Of a stretch of 64,000 nt of DNA, positions 1 to 8,610 are shown one piece after another. The first letter of the stretch is position 1. Each line of letters opens with the position of its first letter. The notes beneath the pieces are model-generated. The model saw only the letters and a list, made by a program, of their open reading frames with translations, made no database searches and was not told the origin of the DNA. The DNA is from Nitrospira sp. (lineage in GTDB: Bacteria; Nitrospirota; Nitrospiria; Nitrospirales; Nitrospiraceae), in NCBI GenBank assembly GCA_030653545.1, contig JAURZE010000007.1, forward strand, positions 86,283 to 150,282, given 5' to 3'. The translations under genes and the position numbers were made by a program.

Positions 1-1128
1 GCGCTGCGGCAAGAAGTCACCCTTCTTGTTCAACGGACGGAAGGCTTCGTCGCCGATTTCGTGATAGAAGAGCACGAATTCGCGGAAGTCCGGTCCGGAG
101 CCGTTGTCGATCATGACTTCCCATCCACCCTTGGTCTCGGGCGCGGCGCCCGTGCCGAGCGGATCGAGATACTTGGAGCCCTTCGGCTCGACGATGAAGG
201 CGCCGAACAGGCCCAACACCGTCAACTCCCGGTCGTGGCTCCATGAATGGAACTGCCGCACACCTTCCTGCATGCTCGGATGGATATACCATTCGAAGTC
301 CTGGGTCTTGCCTGGCGAGACGACCGTGTCGGGGTTCGTCGTCGTCGCGGGCTTCCCGGTGGCGCTCACGATCATGCTGGAGGCCTGGATGACCAAGCTG
401 CCATCCTCGCCCTCCAACTGGTTGCGCAGCGTCATCTTCACGCAGTCGCCCTGGTTGGCACGGAGCACCAAGGGCTGAATCGCATCGCCCTGGTTTCCGG
501 TCGTCACGGCGCCCGGATCAAATCCGTCTTTTTCACGGGCGGCCTTGTTCTTGGTCTCCTCGGCACGGACTTTGTCGATTTCATCCGTATGGACATACAT
601 GTAGCCGGGATAGAAATCGAGCCACCGGTTCAAGCTGATCTCGATGTTGATCATCGAGACATCGAACTTCTTGACCGGAGCATTGGCCGGGCACTTCCCG
701 CCGGACGTCATGACAGGCTCACCCTTGGACCCGTCCGACATGAGCAGGAAGCTGCTGCCGTCCTGCCCCATGTACTGGTGCATCATCGACATCTCGTTGA
801 ACGCACCGGAGGTCGGGGTCGCCTGCGCATCTTTCTTCGCCTGCTCCCCCAGCTTCTCCATCAAACGATGGTGCTGCATCTCCATCTTCTCTGCATTGCC
901 GGCACGACCTTCCATGGCGTTTTCCACCACGGTCTGGCCCTTGAGCTGTTGCGTCCAACCCGGCATCGCGACCGGAGTCGCGTGACCGTCATGCGACGGC
1001 TCACCAGGTCCTGCCGCAAACAGCCCTGGTGCAACCACCAGACTGCCCGTCAGCAACACGCTGTGCAGCATCAACGACAGGCGGCTACGCCGCCGCTGAC
1101 GCTGAGATTGAAGTTGAAAAACCCTCAT
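1..1128 (-). CDS. Multicopper oxidase, MnxG-like (C-terminus beyond window)
   Basis: The minus-strand frame is open from ATG 1128 to the window edge (376 codons, no stop), so the C-terminus is missing. The N-terminus has an Arg-rich stretch followed by a hydrophobic segment ending near LFA-AGP (about residue 39), a secretion signal. Residues about 150-330 look like cupredoxin folds. FHSWSH (His294, His298), followed by GLFGAFIVEP, resembles the His-rich copper-ligand strand of multicopper oxidases of the large MnxG type; EFVLFYHEIGDE follows. Metal or phenol oxidation in the periplasm is inferred. GGGGGAGG lies 6 nt before the ATG. A sigma-54 promoter lies about 250 bp upstream, so expression is probably activator-dependent. 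The remaining copper ligands are outside the window, so family certainty is moderate. Confidence 0.7.
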   Translation of the reverse strand, partial: MRVFQLQSQRQRRRSRLSLMLHSVLLTGSLVVAPGLFAAGPGEPSHDGHATPVAMPGWTQQLKGQTVVENAMEGRAGNAEKMEMQHHRLMEKLGEQAKKDAQATPTSGAFNEMSMMHQYMGQDGSSFLLMSDGSKGEPVMTSGGKCPANAPVKKFDVSMINIEISLNRWLDFYPGYMYVHTDEIDKVRAEETKNKAAREKDGFDPGAVTTGNQGDAIQPLVLRANQGDCVKMTLRNQLEGEDGSLVIQASSMIVSATGKPATTTNPDTVVSPGKTQDFEWYIHPSMQEGVRQFHSWSHDRELTVLGLFGAFIVEPKGSKYLDPLGTGAAPETKGGWEVMIDNGSGPDFREFVLFYHEIGDEAFRPLNKKGDFLPQR

Positions 1129-1247
1129 ACACGGCCTCCCCCTGTTATGACCGCCTCTTTCGTGGGCGGACTGTTGAAACACACCGATGAAACAACCGAC
1201 TATGAATACCCTTCAACTGCCCTCCGAGTACCTTCTTTGCTAAAAGT

Positions 1248-1340
1248 ACCGGCCTCCGACTCTCTCCGGCCTCTCCACTGGAGGGAATTAGAGCTGGTGA
1301 AGGATCCTTCTTGCGAAGGAAGGGCTATTCGGAGGCCGGT
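1248..1340. repeat. 12-bp inverted repeat in the oxidase leader
   Basis: ACCGGCCTCCGA (1248-1259) and its exact reverse complement TCGGAGGCCGGT (1329-1340) enclose about 70 nt that contain further small palindromes, including GAAGGATCCTTC. The structure falls between the predicted sigma-54 start site (about 1369) and the oxidase ATG (1128), inside the 5' leader. It could be an RNA structure affecting translation or stability; it has no T-tract of a terminator. Confidence 0.5.
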
Positions 1341-1380
1341 CCAAAATGACCCAGACCTTCACCAGCGAGACGTTTTACCC

Positions 1381-1395
1381 GCAAGCGTTGTGCCT
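1381..1395 (-). promoter_or_regulatory. Sigma-54 (-24/-12) promoter of the multicopper oxidase
   Basis: Read on the minus strand the site is AGGCACAACGCTTGC. GG and GC are exactly 12 nt apart, matching TGGCACN5TTGC except for the first base. The predicted start is near 1369, leaving a leader of about 240 nt to the ATG at 1128. A sigma-54 activator gene ends at 1619, just upstream. Confidence 0.75.
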
Positions 1396-1558
1396 AAGTG
1401 ACGACCGTTCCAGCATATTTTCGATTCTCCAGTCCTGGAGCGGGTCCAGTGCCGCTCACTCTTTCCTCACCACCTGTCACTCGAAAGGCATGATTCCACA
1501 GCCGTAGACAGTCAAACAGGCCATGAACTTTCAAGGCCTGCGTTTTCAGATAGTTGCG

Positions 1559-1578
1559 CTGTCTATACAACTAGACAG
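1559..1578. promoter_or_regulatory. Palindrome, candidate upstream activator site
   Basis: CTGTCTATACAACTAGACAG is a perfect 7-bp inverted repeat with a 6-nt spacer, about 165-185 bp upstream of the -24/-12 promoter on the minus strand, a normal distance for an enhancer bound by a Fis-type HTH dimer. A second TAGACAG half-site lies at 1505-1511. Binding by the adjacent activator is inference. Confidence 0.5.
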
Positions 1579-1618
1579 TGCCGCACGATCGGTTGGGGCA
1601 AATGAGGGCACAGGAGGG

Positions 1619-3013
1619 TTACTGGAGGCCGTATTCTCTGAGCTTATTGTAGAGGCCCGCCCTGCTGATCTTGAGCATCTTGGCTGCCCTGAGTCGATTC
1701 CCGCCGGTCTTCCTCAAGGCCTCGACGATGCGCGTCCGTTCCGTGAGGCTGACTGCATCCCGGACCACCGTTCGCAGTCCTTCTTCGGACACCTTCGATC
1801 CCAACGCCACAATATCGCCGCACGTCAGATCCGGACCTGTCGTTGTGACGACCGCCCGCTCAATGTAGTGCTGCAACTCACGAACATTCCCCGGCCAGGC
1901 CGACTCACTGAGCGCATGCATCACATCGGAGGAGACTGTCCTCGGCGACTGACGATGGCGCTTACAAGAGGCAACCACAAAATGGTCGACTAACAAAGGA
2001 ACATCTTCTCGCCGCTCTCGAAGCGGAGGGAGAAACAACGGCAAGACCGCTAGACGATAATAGAGATCCTGCCGGAACGCCTTGGCCTTCACTAACTCGC
2101 ACAGATCCTTATTGGTGGCCGACACCACCCGCACATCGACTTTGATCGGCTGGTTGCCCCCCACCCGTTTCACTTCCCCTTCCTGCAGCACCCGCAACAA
2201 CTTAGCCTGGAAGGTCGGCGTCGTATCGGCGATTTCATCCAGAAAAATCGTCCCGCCGTCGGCCTCTTCGAATAGCCCCCGCTTATTGGCCGTGGCCCCG
2301 GTAAACGATCCCTTCATATGGCCGAATAGCTCACTCTCCAACAACGTCTCCGGAAGCGATCCACAATCCACCACTACGAACGGTTTATCCCGGCGATCGC
2401 TCAGGCGATGAATGGTCTTGGCGACCAATTCCTTGCCCGTGCCGCTCTCTCCCTGGATCAAGACCGTCGCCTGGCTCTCTGCCACCAACGCAATCATGTC
2501 GAAGAGTTGCTGCATCGCCGCGCTGCGGCCGATGAGATCGCCCAAATGCTCCCGCACCATCGGAGCCGGAAGATCGTCGGGCACCTGAAGTGCCGGTCGA
2601 TGAGAGGCCTGAGAAGGGGGCGTGAACAAGACCAGCATAGAGGCGACCTGCCCGCCACTGGCAACCAGAGGAAACGCCTGGTGCATCCCGCAGGCCGCTC
2701 CGTTCCCTCCGGCCGTGCAGGAGACCGACTGAATCCCCGGCGACTCAAACACCTTGGTCGCCGGACATGTCCCGCAGGGATCACTACGGTGCGCAAACGC
2801 CTCGTAACACTTCGCATGATACGCCTCAGCCTTGTCGGCTCCGTAGTCCGTCCAGGCCGCCGAGTTGGCGTACACCACATTGAAGTCGCGATCCATCACC
2901 GCCACGCGATCGGACATCCCGCCCGCAAGCTGCCGGATCGCTTCAATCCGCGCCGCGATGATTGGATCGTCGAAAGGGGACTGCACAGCTCCATCCGCCT
3001 GAGATCCGGCCAT
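1619..3013 (-). CDS. Sigma-54-dependent activator with Cys-rich PAS-like sensor domain
   Basis: 464 aa. Residues about 20-130 form a PAS-like domain carrying a Cys cluster (KCYEAF, then PCGTCPA). Residues about 155-395 are the sigma-54 AAA+ domain: Walker A GESGTGKE, sigma-contact loop GSFTGA, Walker B FLDEIAD, and an arginine-finger region ending in WPGNVREL. The C-terminus is a Fis-type HTH ([19 protein letters not shown]). There is no receiver domain, so activity is probably set by the Cys/PAS domain (redox or metal sensing is inference). It follows the receiver-only gene by 58 bp and precedes the sigma-54 promoter of the multicopper oxidase, its most likely target. Confidence 0.9.
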   Translation of the reverse strand: MAGSQADGAVQSPFDDPIIAARIEAIRQLAGGMSDRVAVMDRDFNVVYANSAAWTDYGADKAEAYHAKCYEAFAHRSDPCGTCPATKVFESPGIQSVSCTAGGNGAACGMHQAFPLVASGGQVASMLVLFTPPSQASHRPALQVPDDLPAPMVREHLGDLIGRSAAMQQLFDMIALVAESQATVLIQGESGTGKELVAKTIHRLSDRRDKPFVVVDCGSLPETLLESELFGHMKGSFTGATANKRGLFEEADGGTIFLDEIADTTPTFQAKLLRVLQEGEVKRVGGNQPIKVDVRVVSATNKDLCELVKAKAFRQDLYYRLAVLPLFLPPLRERREDVPLLVDHFVVASCKRHRQSPRTVSSDVMHALSESAWPGNVRELQHYIERAVVTTTGPDLTCGDIVALGSKVSEEGLRTVVRDAVSLTERTRIVEALRKTGGNRLRAAKMLKISRAGLYNKLREYGLQ

Positions 3014-3071
3014 CTCATCTACTCCATTCCATTTATGAGCGTAACCGCTGACCCTTCGTACCTACTTCGCC

Positions 3072-3458
3072 TTAAATCACAGACTGCCGCTCGTCGCCAA
3101 GCAACTGCCTCACACAGCACTTCAATTCTGCCAGGTGAATCGGCTTACTGAGGTAGGCCGTCGCGCCAGCCCGAAGCACATCCATCCTCACTCCGTCGTC
3201 CCCGAACGCCGTCATGACAACAATCGGACAATGCGGAACGACCGCCCGCAGACGATTCACATAGTCAACACCGCCCCCGGTCAACCAAATCTCGGTCAGA
3301 ATCAAATCCGGCACTGCCCGGAGGACCAAATGAAAGGCCTCTTCCCCGTCTCCGGCTTCCCGAAGAACATATCCTTCACTCCACAACCCGTCGAGCAGGA
3401 GACTGCGCATCTCTCCATCGTCATCCACCACAAGTACCGATGGCTTGCCTTCGATCAC
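3072..3458 (-). CDS. Receiver-only protein with Glu replacing the phospho-acceptor Asp
   Basis: 128 aa from GTG 3458, preceded by AGGAAGG with a 7-nt spacer. A longer frame reaches ATG 3539 and beyond, but those starts lie upstream of the sigma-54 promoter at 3516-3530 and its predicted start near 3504, so the short form is chosen. The acidic pocket VVDDDGE, VVMTAF and the conserved Lys (LSKP) are present. At the acceptor position, where LTDIRLP is usual, the sequence reads LTEIWLT with codon GAG. The protein should therefore not be phosphorylated normally and may act as a fixed active mimic or titrating partner. It is probably cotranscribed with the sigma-54 activator downstream. Confidence 0.85.
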   Translation of the reverse strand: MIEGKPSVLVVDDDGEMRSLLLDGLWSEGYVLREAGDGEEAFHLVLRAVPDLILTEIWLTGGGVDYVNRLRAVVPHCPIVVMTAFGDDGVRMDVLRAGATAYLSKPIHLAELKCCVRQLLGDERQSVI

Positions 3459-3515
3459 AACCACACCTTCCTGAACAGTCCCCCTCCACGGCACATCCGT
3501 GTGCCCGACGAAGTC

Positions 3516-3530
3516 GCAAGGACAATGCCA
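3516..3530 (-). promoter_or_regulatory. Sigma-54 promoter of the receiver/activator pair
   Basis: The minus strand reads TGGCATTGTCCTTGC, with GG and GC 12 nt apart, one base off TGGCACN5TTGC. The predicted start is about 3504, leaving a 46-nt leader to GTG 3458. A small palindrome, CGGTC-N4-GACCG (3593-3606), lies about 65-75 bp upstream and might be an activator site. Confidence 0.65.
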
Positions 3531-3689
3531 TTGCGCCATCTCGCCGCCCCTCACAGATCTGGCTATTTTACAGGCGATTTGCAACGAAGAACCGGTCCCG
3601 CGACCGTAGGCTGAAGAGAAACACCCCAACATCTGAGAATCCGACTGGCGCAAGATGCCCCAGCCGAGACACGACGCGATCGGCGACCG

Positions 3690-5975
3690 CTACCCGCTCT
3701 TGGGCAACAAAATCGTAAATGTCGTTCCCTTACCCTCCAGACTTTCAGCTGCGATCAAACCGTGATGCTCTTCGATAATGCCTTTCACCACTGTGAGCCC
3801 CAACCCCGTTCCTTTGCCAAACTCTTTGGTGGTGAAGAACGGGTCAAACACCCTGGCGATCACCTCCGGAGGAATCCCGTGGCCCGTATCAGCCACCGTG
3901 AGCTTGACCATGGTGTCAGCCTGAGCCATCCCGATGCGGAGCTGCCCGCCTTCCGGCATGGCGTGGACGGCGTTCATGATGAGATTGATGAGCACCTGAT
4001 TCATTTGGTCGGCATCAGCCTGCACTTGGGGGCACGCCTCATCCAGTTGCATCTCGACCTGCACCCGGCTTTTCGCCAGCCGTTCCTGGAACATCTCGAC
4101 GCTGTTCTCGATGACATCCCGCAGGACCAGCGGACCGCGCGCCGGCGGTTTCCGCCGGGCGAACGCCAGGAGCTGATTCATGACACGCGTAATCCGTTCC
4201 ACCTGCGCCACGATCGTCTGCAAGCCCTTCTTCACCGTCTCATCCGTCACGCGATCCATCAGATATTCTGCGCGGCCCAGAATGACGTTCATGGGCGTCC
4301 CGATTTCATGCGCCATCCCTGACGCGACGGTCCCAAGCTCCGCGATTCTCTCCGTCTTTCGCAAACGGTCCTGCAACCGTTTCCGCTCGCTGATGTCGCG
4401 CAGCATCACCAAGATGGCCGGACCTTCTTCATCGGAGAATCCCGCCGAGCTGACCTCGACATCCATGGCTATGCCATCTTGCCTGATGATCCGCTCCTCA
4501 ACCATCGGTGTCACCTGGCTGCCGCCAAGCAGTTCACCGGCCCGCTCGCACATGGCCTCATGGCAATCCTGATGAAAGAGATCGGAGGAAGACCTTCCGA
4601 CAATCTCCTCGGCCTTCACGGCGCCGAACAGCTTGAGCGCCTGATCGTTGGCAAAAATGACCCGATCGGCCCGGATCACGAGAATGCCGTACGGTGACAC
4701 CGCGACCAGACGCCGATATCGCTCTTCGCTCTGCCGGATCAGATGTTCCACGCGCTTGCGAGCGGTCACGTCCTGCGTGGTCCCGACCACACGAGTCACT
4801 CGAAGGCCTGCGCCAGCTCCTTCAAAAAATGCCTGCGCCCGCACCACCATCCATCTCACTTCCCCGTCGGGATATTGCATCCGACACTCTGACGTAAACC
4901 GCGCGTCAGCCGCGTCAGGCCGATGCGTCGCCGTCATCAGCTCCTGCAGGGCGTGAAGATCGTCGGGATGCACGCAGGCCATCATGGCTCCGAGCGAAAC
5001 GCCGGGCCCGCAGCGATAGATCGCCTGGGCACGGGCATCCAGCTGGACCAGATCTGTCTCCACATCATGCTCCCAGGCCCCGAGCTGCCCGGCCTCAAGG
5101 GCGAGTCTGGATCGCTCCTCGATCCCCCGCAGGTGCTCTTCGGCCCGCAGCCGCTCCGTAATGTCTCGAAGAATGACGGTGTAAAACGTTTTGCCCTCCA
5201 CCACGATATGGGAAATCGCGGCTTCGACCGGAAACTCTTCGCCGTTCGCGCGAAGCCCCATCACCTTCCCGAGCTGCCCCATCTTCCGGCTGGTCACGCG
5301 GGATCGTCCGAACTCCTCCACATGATGCCGATGGGCTTCTCGAAACCGCGCCGGCAGAAATCTGTCTACCGGCTGACCTATCGCCTCGCGGGCAGGGCAT
5401 TGAAACATCTGTTCGGCGGCCGCGTTGAACAACAGGATCTGCATCCGGTCATCGCTGGTGATAATGGCATCCATGGCGGACTGGAGAATACCGTCTAACC
5501 GGAGATTGCTGAGCAATAATTCGCGGGCGACTTGCGACTCCCGGTGAATCGCGCCGGTGGCACTGGCTTCAGCCAGTTCACGCGCCGCCACCGCCGCTTC
5601 CCGCCCGGCCTCTGCCTGGGCCTGCGCGGCCCGGGCACCGACGAGCTGGCTGCGCGCCTGCTTCTGCCGGACGATCATCCAGGTGACGCCCCACATGACC
5701 ATCAGGCCGAGCACACGATTCATCAGCGCCACGGCCGGATGAATGTCGCGCGGCGAAAAATACCCGCCTAAGGCGGTCAACAAGGTGACCACCGCGGCAA
5801 AATTGTAGGAATCACGATCGCGAGGAGATTGCAGGGTCACCACAAGGGGGATGAAATACAACAGCCAGTCAGCCCATCCCAATGGAGTCAGGAGATCGAG
5901 TATGAAAATAGATAGGGTGAGCAGGACAACAGCCCCTGCTCCCAGGCGGGTAGATTTTTCCAGCGGCGGATTCAC
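3690..5975 (-). CDS. Membrane PAS-sensor histidine kinase
   Basis: 761 aa. Three to four hydrophobic segments (about residues 10-110) form an N-terminal membrane sensor, followed by an Ala/Glu-rich helical linker (about 110-165). Three PAS/PAC blocks follow (about 165-285, 285-405 and 410-530). The HisKA motif is MAHEIGTPMNVILG with His556, and an HATPase_c domain closes the protein (INLIMNAVHAMPEGG, DTGHGIPP, KGTGLGLTVV). The HEIGTP form is known among PAS kinases. It lies 36 bp downstream of the NtrC-type regulator at 6012-7388 on the same strand, so the two are probably a cognate pair. The multiple PAS domains suggest integration of redox or ligand cues, but the signal is unknown. Confidence 0.92.
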   Translation of the reverse strand: MNPPLEKSTRLGAGAVVLLTLSIFILDLLTPLGWADWLLYFIPLVVTLQSPRDRDSYNFAAVVTLLTALGGYFSPRDIHPAVALMNRVLGLMVMWGVTWMIVRQKQARSQLVGARAAQAQAEAGREAAVAARELAEASATGAIHRESQVARELLLSNLRLDGILQSAMDAIITSDDRMQILLFNAAAEQMFQCPAREAIGQPVDRFLPARFREAHRHHVEEFGRSRVTSRKMGQLGKVMGLRANGEEFPVEAAISHIVVEGKTFYTVILRDITERLRAEEHLRGIEERSRLALEAGQLGAWEHDVETDLVQLDARAQAIYRCGPGVSLGAMMACVHPDDLHALQELMTATHRPDAADARFTSECRMQYPDGEVRWMVVRAQAFFEGAGAGLRVTRVVGTTQDVTARKRVEHLIRQSEERYRRLVAVSPYGILVIRADRVIFANDQALKLFGAVKAEEIVGRSSSDLFHQDCHEAMCERAGELLGGSQVTPMVEERIIRQDGIAMDVEVSSAGFSDEEGPAILVMLRDISERKRLQDRLRKTERIAELGTVASGMAHEIGTPMNVILGRAEYLMDRVTDETVKKGLQTIVAQVERITRVMNQLLAFARRKPPARGPLVLRDVIENSVEMFQERLAKSRVQVEMQLDEACPQVQADADQMNQVLINLIMNAVHAMPEGGQLRIGMAQADTMVKLTVADTGHGIPPEVIARVFDPFFTTKEFGKGTGLGLTVVKGIIEEHHGLIAAESLEGKGTTFTILLPKSG

Positions 5976-6011
5976 GAGGGTCTTGGACCGGCGTGCATGG
6001 TGGACGATAGT

Positions 6012-7388
6012 CTACTCGTGAGTCTTCGCTTCTTCAATCTCGCCGAGCTTGCGGTAGAGGGTCTTCCGGTCGATGCCCAAGGCCTGCGCGGCCTGATACT
6101 TGTTCCCGCCGGTCTTGTCGAGAATCTTCTTGATGTACTCTTGCTCGATCTCATGCAGCGGCAGCATTTTTTCCGCCGCTTCGTCGAGCACTCGCCGGTC
6201 TCCGCGAGCCCCCTGCACCGCCGGCGGCAGATCGTCCGGCGCAATCTTCTCGCCGCGATTGAGCGTCACCGCGCGCTCCACGACATTCTCCAACTCTCGG
6301 ACATTGCCCGGCCAGCTGTAGTCCATCAACATCGCCAAGGCTGACTCGCTGACGCCTCTGACCTCCTTGTTCCGGGCCGCGGCGCATTTTTTCAAGAACG
6401 CTTCCACCAGGATCGGAATATCCTCCCGGCGATCCCGCAACGGAGGCAATACCACTTCGATCACATTGAGGCGATAGAACAGATCGTCACGAAACCGTTT
6501 CGCCTTCACCTCTTCCGCGAGATGCAGGTTGGTGGCGGCAATGATGCGCACATCGACGGCGATCGGCTTATTGGCGCCGACCCGGCGAATTTCCTTTTCC
6601 TGGATGGCGCGCAGCAGCTTCGCCTGGAGCATGATCGGCAGCTCGCTGATCTCGTCGAGAAAGAGCGTCCCCTTTTGCGCCTCCTCAAACAACCCGCGTT
6701 TGTCCGACTTCGCATCGGTAAACGCCCCGCGCATATGACCGAAGAGTTCGCTCTCCAACAGCTGCTCGGGAATCGCAGCGCAATTCACCGGGATGAACGG
6801 GGCGTCTTTCCGGTCACTGTTGTAATGAATGGCTTTCGCCACCAGCTCTTTCCCCGTTCCACTTTCTCCGGTGATGAGCACATTGGTCGGACTATCGGCG
6901 ACGCGACGGATCAAATCGAACACCGCCTGAATCGCCTTGCTCTTCCCAAGAATGTGATGAAAACTGTACTCCTTGTGCACTTCTTTCCTGAGCCGGCTCA
7001 CTTCTCTCCGGAGCGCGGATTCGCGTACCGCGCGCTCGACGACTCGAATAATTTCCTCGGTCTTGACCGGCTTGGTGAGATAATCGCTCGCGCCTCGCTT
7101 CATCGCCTCCACGGCCGTTTCGACAGACCCGAACGCGGTCATGAGGATCACGCCGATGTCGGGGTACAGCCGCTTGATCTCTACCAACAGTTCTGTCCCC
7201 AGCATCCCCTTCATTCTCAAATCGGTGAGCACGACGGCGAAATCTTCTTCGGCCAAGAGCTTCAGCGCCTCCTGCCCGCTTCCCGCCGTCGAAATCTGAT
7301 GGCCGCGATCCTTGAGCACGTCAAAAACCAGCTCGCGCATCTCAGCGTCGTCGTCGACAACCAGCACCGCGCCCCATTCTTCCGTCAT
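6012..7388 (-). CDS. NtrC-type sigma-54 response regulator
   Basis: 458 aa from ATG 7388, chosen over 7403 because AAGGAG sits 6 nt upstream of it. The receiver domain occupies residues 1-120 with acidic pocket VVDDDAE, acceptor Asp56 (VVLTDLRMKG) and LTKP. The AAA+ domain has Walker A GESGTGKE and Walker B LFLDEIS. The sigma-54 contact loop reads GAFTDA instead of GAFTGA, a variant I recall in other NtrC-like proteins. The C-terminal HTH (GGNKYQAAQALGIDRKTLY) is Fis-like. It probably receives phosphate from the downstream kinase and may fire the sigma-54 promoter at 3516-3530. No -24/-12 site was found in front of it. Confidence 0.93.
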   Translation of the reverse strand: MTEEWGAVLVVDDDAEMRELVFDVLKDRGHQISTAGSGQEALKLLAEEDFAVVLTDLRMKGMLGTELLVEIKRLYPDIGVILMTAFGSVETAVEAMKRGASDYLTKPVKTEEIIRVVERAVRESALRREVSRLRKEVHKEYSFHHILGKSKAIQAVFDLIRRVADSPTNVLITGESGTGKELVAKAIHYNSDRKDAPFIPVNCAAIPEQLLESELFGHMRGAFTDAKSDKRGLFEEAQKGTLFLDEISELPIMLQAKLLRAIQEKEIRRVGANKPIAVDVRIIAATNLHLAEEVKAKRFRDDLFYRLNVIEVVLPPLRDRREDIPILVEAFLKKCAAARNKEVRGVSESALAMLMDYSWPGNVRELENVVERAVTLNRGEKIAPDDLPPAVQGARGDRRVLDEAAEKMLPLHEIEQEYIKKILDKTGGNKYQAAQALGIDRKTLYRKLGEIEEAKTHE

Positions 7389-7669
7389 ACTCGACTCCTT
7401 CATCTCGTCATCGCTGGGGCAGCCTAATCCGCCTTCGCTGGCTCTTCAAGCCCAAAGTGCCCCTAAAGGCTACAGTGCAACCTCTCCCTATTGAGGGGAA
7501 ACGCCACAATGCCGTCTTATTTAAGGGACTATTGCAGACTCAGCTAGGTCTTAAGCAAAGCCGGGGCCAATCGGAGCGCATGCAGGAAGGGGAGAGAACC
7601 GTACGCCATCGCGACCGTCAGACCTTGGAGGAATATATGCGGGCTCTATTTAAATTGGGAAAAGTAATT
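7389..7669. other. Intergenic region, nothing identified
   Basis: Between the response regulator start and the tRNA 3' end. I see no convincing coding frame, sigma-54 box or strong terminator. CCTC and GAGG segments around 7480-7500 could form a weak stem. Confidence 0.4.
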
Positions 7670-7745
7670 TGGTGGAGGGCAGGGGAGTTGAACCCCCGAC
7701 CCCTACGTTGCGAACGTAGTGCTCTCCCAACTGAGCTAGCCCCCC
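7670..7745 (-). tRNA. tRNA-Ala (anticodon CGC)
   Basis: On the minus strand the acceptor stem GGGGGGC pairs with GCCCTCC, the D arm is AGCTCAGTTGGGAGAGC, the anticodon stem CTACG/CGTAG closes loop TTCGCAA (anticodon CGC, reading GCG), and the T arm is GGGGGTTCAACTCCCC. The discriminator is A and the CCA end is encoded (7672-7670). All helices pair, with one G-U in the acceptor stem. Confidence 0.96.
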
Positions 7746-7868
7746 ACCTGGCGGAACTGAAGACGCGAACCGCGGATCCCACAGGGTTAGTTGCGCATGA
7801 GCGCGCAAACTCGATGCTGCGGTAGAAGAACGGGGAGGAAGTGTGGCTCGCAATCCTCTCGCAGCCGG

Positions 7869-7897
7869 ATTATACACAACCGGTTCGTGAGTCTCTA
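7869..7897 (-). promoter_or_regulatory. Probable sigma-70 promoter for tRNA-Ala
   Basis: On the minus strand TAGAGA (7897-7892), a 17-nt spacer and a perfect TATAAT (7874-7869) lie between the end of purN and the tRNA. The leader to the mature tRNA 5' end would be about 115 nt. The -35 match is only moderate. Confidence 0.45.
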
Positions 7898-7935
7898 GAG
7901 GAAGTTCACTTGTGGAAGGTCGTTCCAGAAAAAAT

Positions 7936-8610
7936 CTACGACGGACCGATGACGGCCTCCCCGACCGGCCTCCCCTGCTCGATGAATACCCGGCGCCCCT
8001 CTACATGCAGACGGCCTTCGGCAAAGAGCTGAACGGCTCTGGGATAGAGCTTGTGCTCCTGCACCAGAATCCGACCAGCCAACGTCTCGGGCGAGTCGTC
8101 ATCCAGAATCGGCACGGCTGCCTGCAAGATAATCGGCCCTTCATCGACTCCCTCGGTGACAAAGTGCACGGTGCAGCCGGCCAACTTGCATCCCCATTCA
8201 ATGGCTTTCCTCTGCACATCCAATCCGGGGAACGACGGCAACAGCGACGGATGGATATTCATCATGCGATTGGCATAGGCGTTCACCAACACGGCCGTGA
8301 CAATTTTCATGTAGCCGGCCAGCAATACCAGTTCCACATCATGCTGCTGCAGAATGGCCAGGAGCGCCCGATCGTAGGCTTCACGGCTGTCGGGCTGCCC
8401 GGCAAACGGCTTCGGATCAACAAAGAGATCCTTCAGCCCGTGCGTTCTGGCCCGTTCAAGCGCCACGGCGTCTTTTTTATTGCTGATGACGGCGACGATG
8501 GTCGCCTGAACCGCATTGGCTTCGATACTATCGATAATGGCTTGGAGGTTGGATCCGCGCCCCGATGCGAGCACGGCCACTCGAAGAGGAGCGGTTCTCC
8601 TACCCGACAT
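7936..8610 (-). CDS. purN: Phosphoribosylglycinamide formyltransferase
   Basis: 224 aa, the usual PurN length. It transfers a formyl group from 10-formyltetrahydrofolate to GAR in step 3 of purine synthesis. Visible motifs are the phosphate-binding [15 protein letters not shown] at the N-terminus, LAGYMKIV, the catalytic region [15 protein letters not shown] with its Asn and His, and [17 protein letters not shown]. The start overlaps the end of purM by 11 nt, indicating translational coupling and one transcript. The last residues (about 215-224) are variable. Confidence 0.97.
   Translation of the reverse strand: MSGRRTAPLRVAVLASGRGSNLQAIIDSIEANAVQATIVAVISNKKDAVALERARTHGLKDLFVDPKPFAGQPDSREAYDRALLAILQQHDVELVLLAGYMKIVTAVLVNAYANRMMNIHPSLLPSFPGLDVQRKAIEWGCKLAGCTVHFVTEGVDEGPIILQAAVPILDDDSPETLAGRILVQEHKLYPRAVQLFAEGRLHVEGRRVFIEQGRPVGEAVIGPS

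Noticed and set aside
247..1401. Long plus-strand frame (384 codons) opposite the oxidase
   Set aside because: Rich in Arg, His and Leu with no family motifs; the minus strand carries a coherent signal peptide and cupredoxin motifs.
3459..3653. Longer form of the receiver-only protein starting at 3539 or upstream
   Set aside because: Those starts lie before the sigma-54 promoter at 3516-3530; GTG 3458 has AGGAAGG and yields a normal receiver length.
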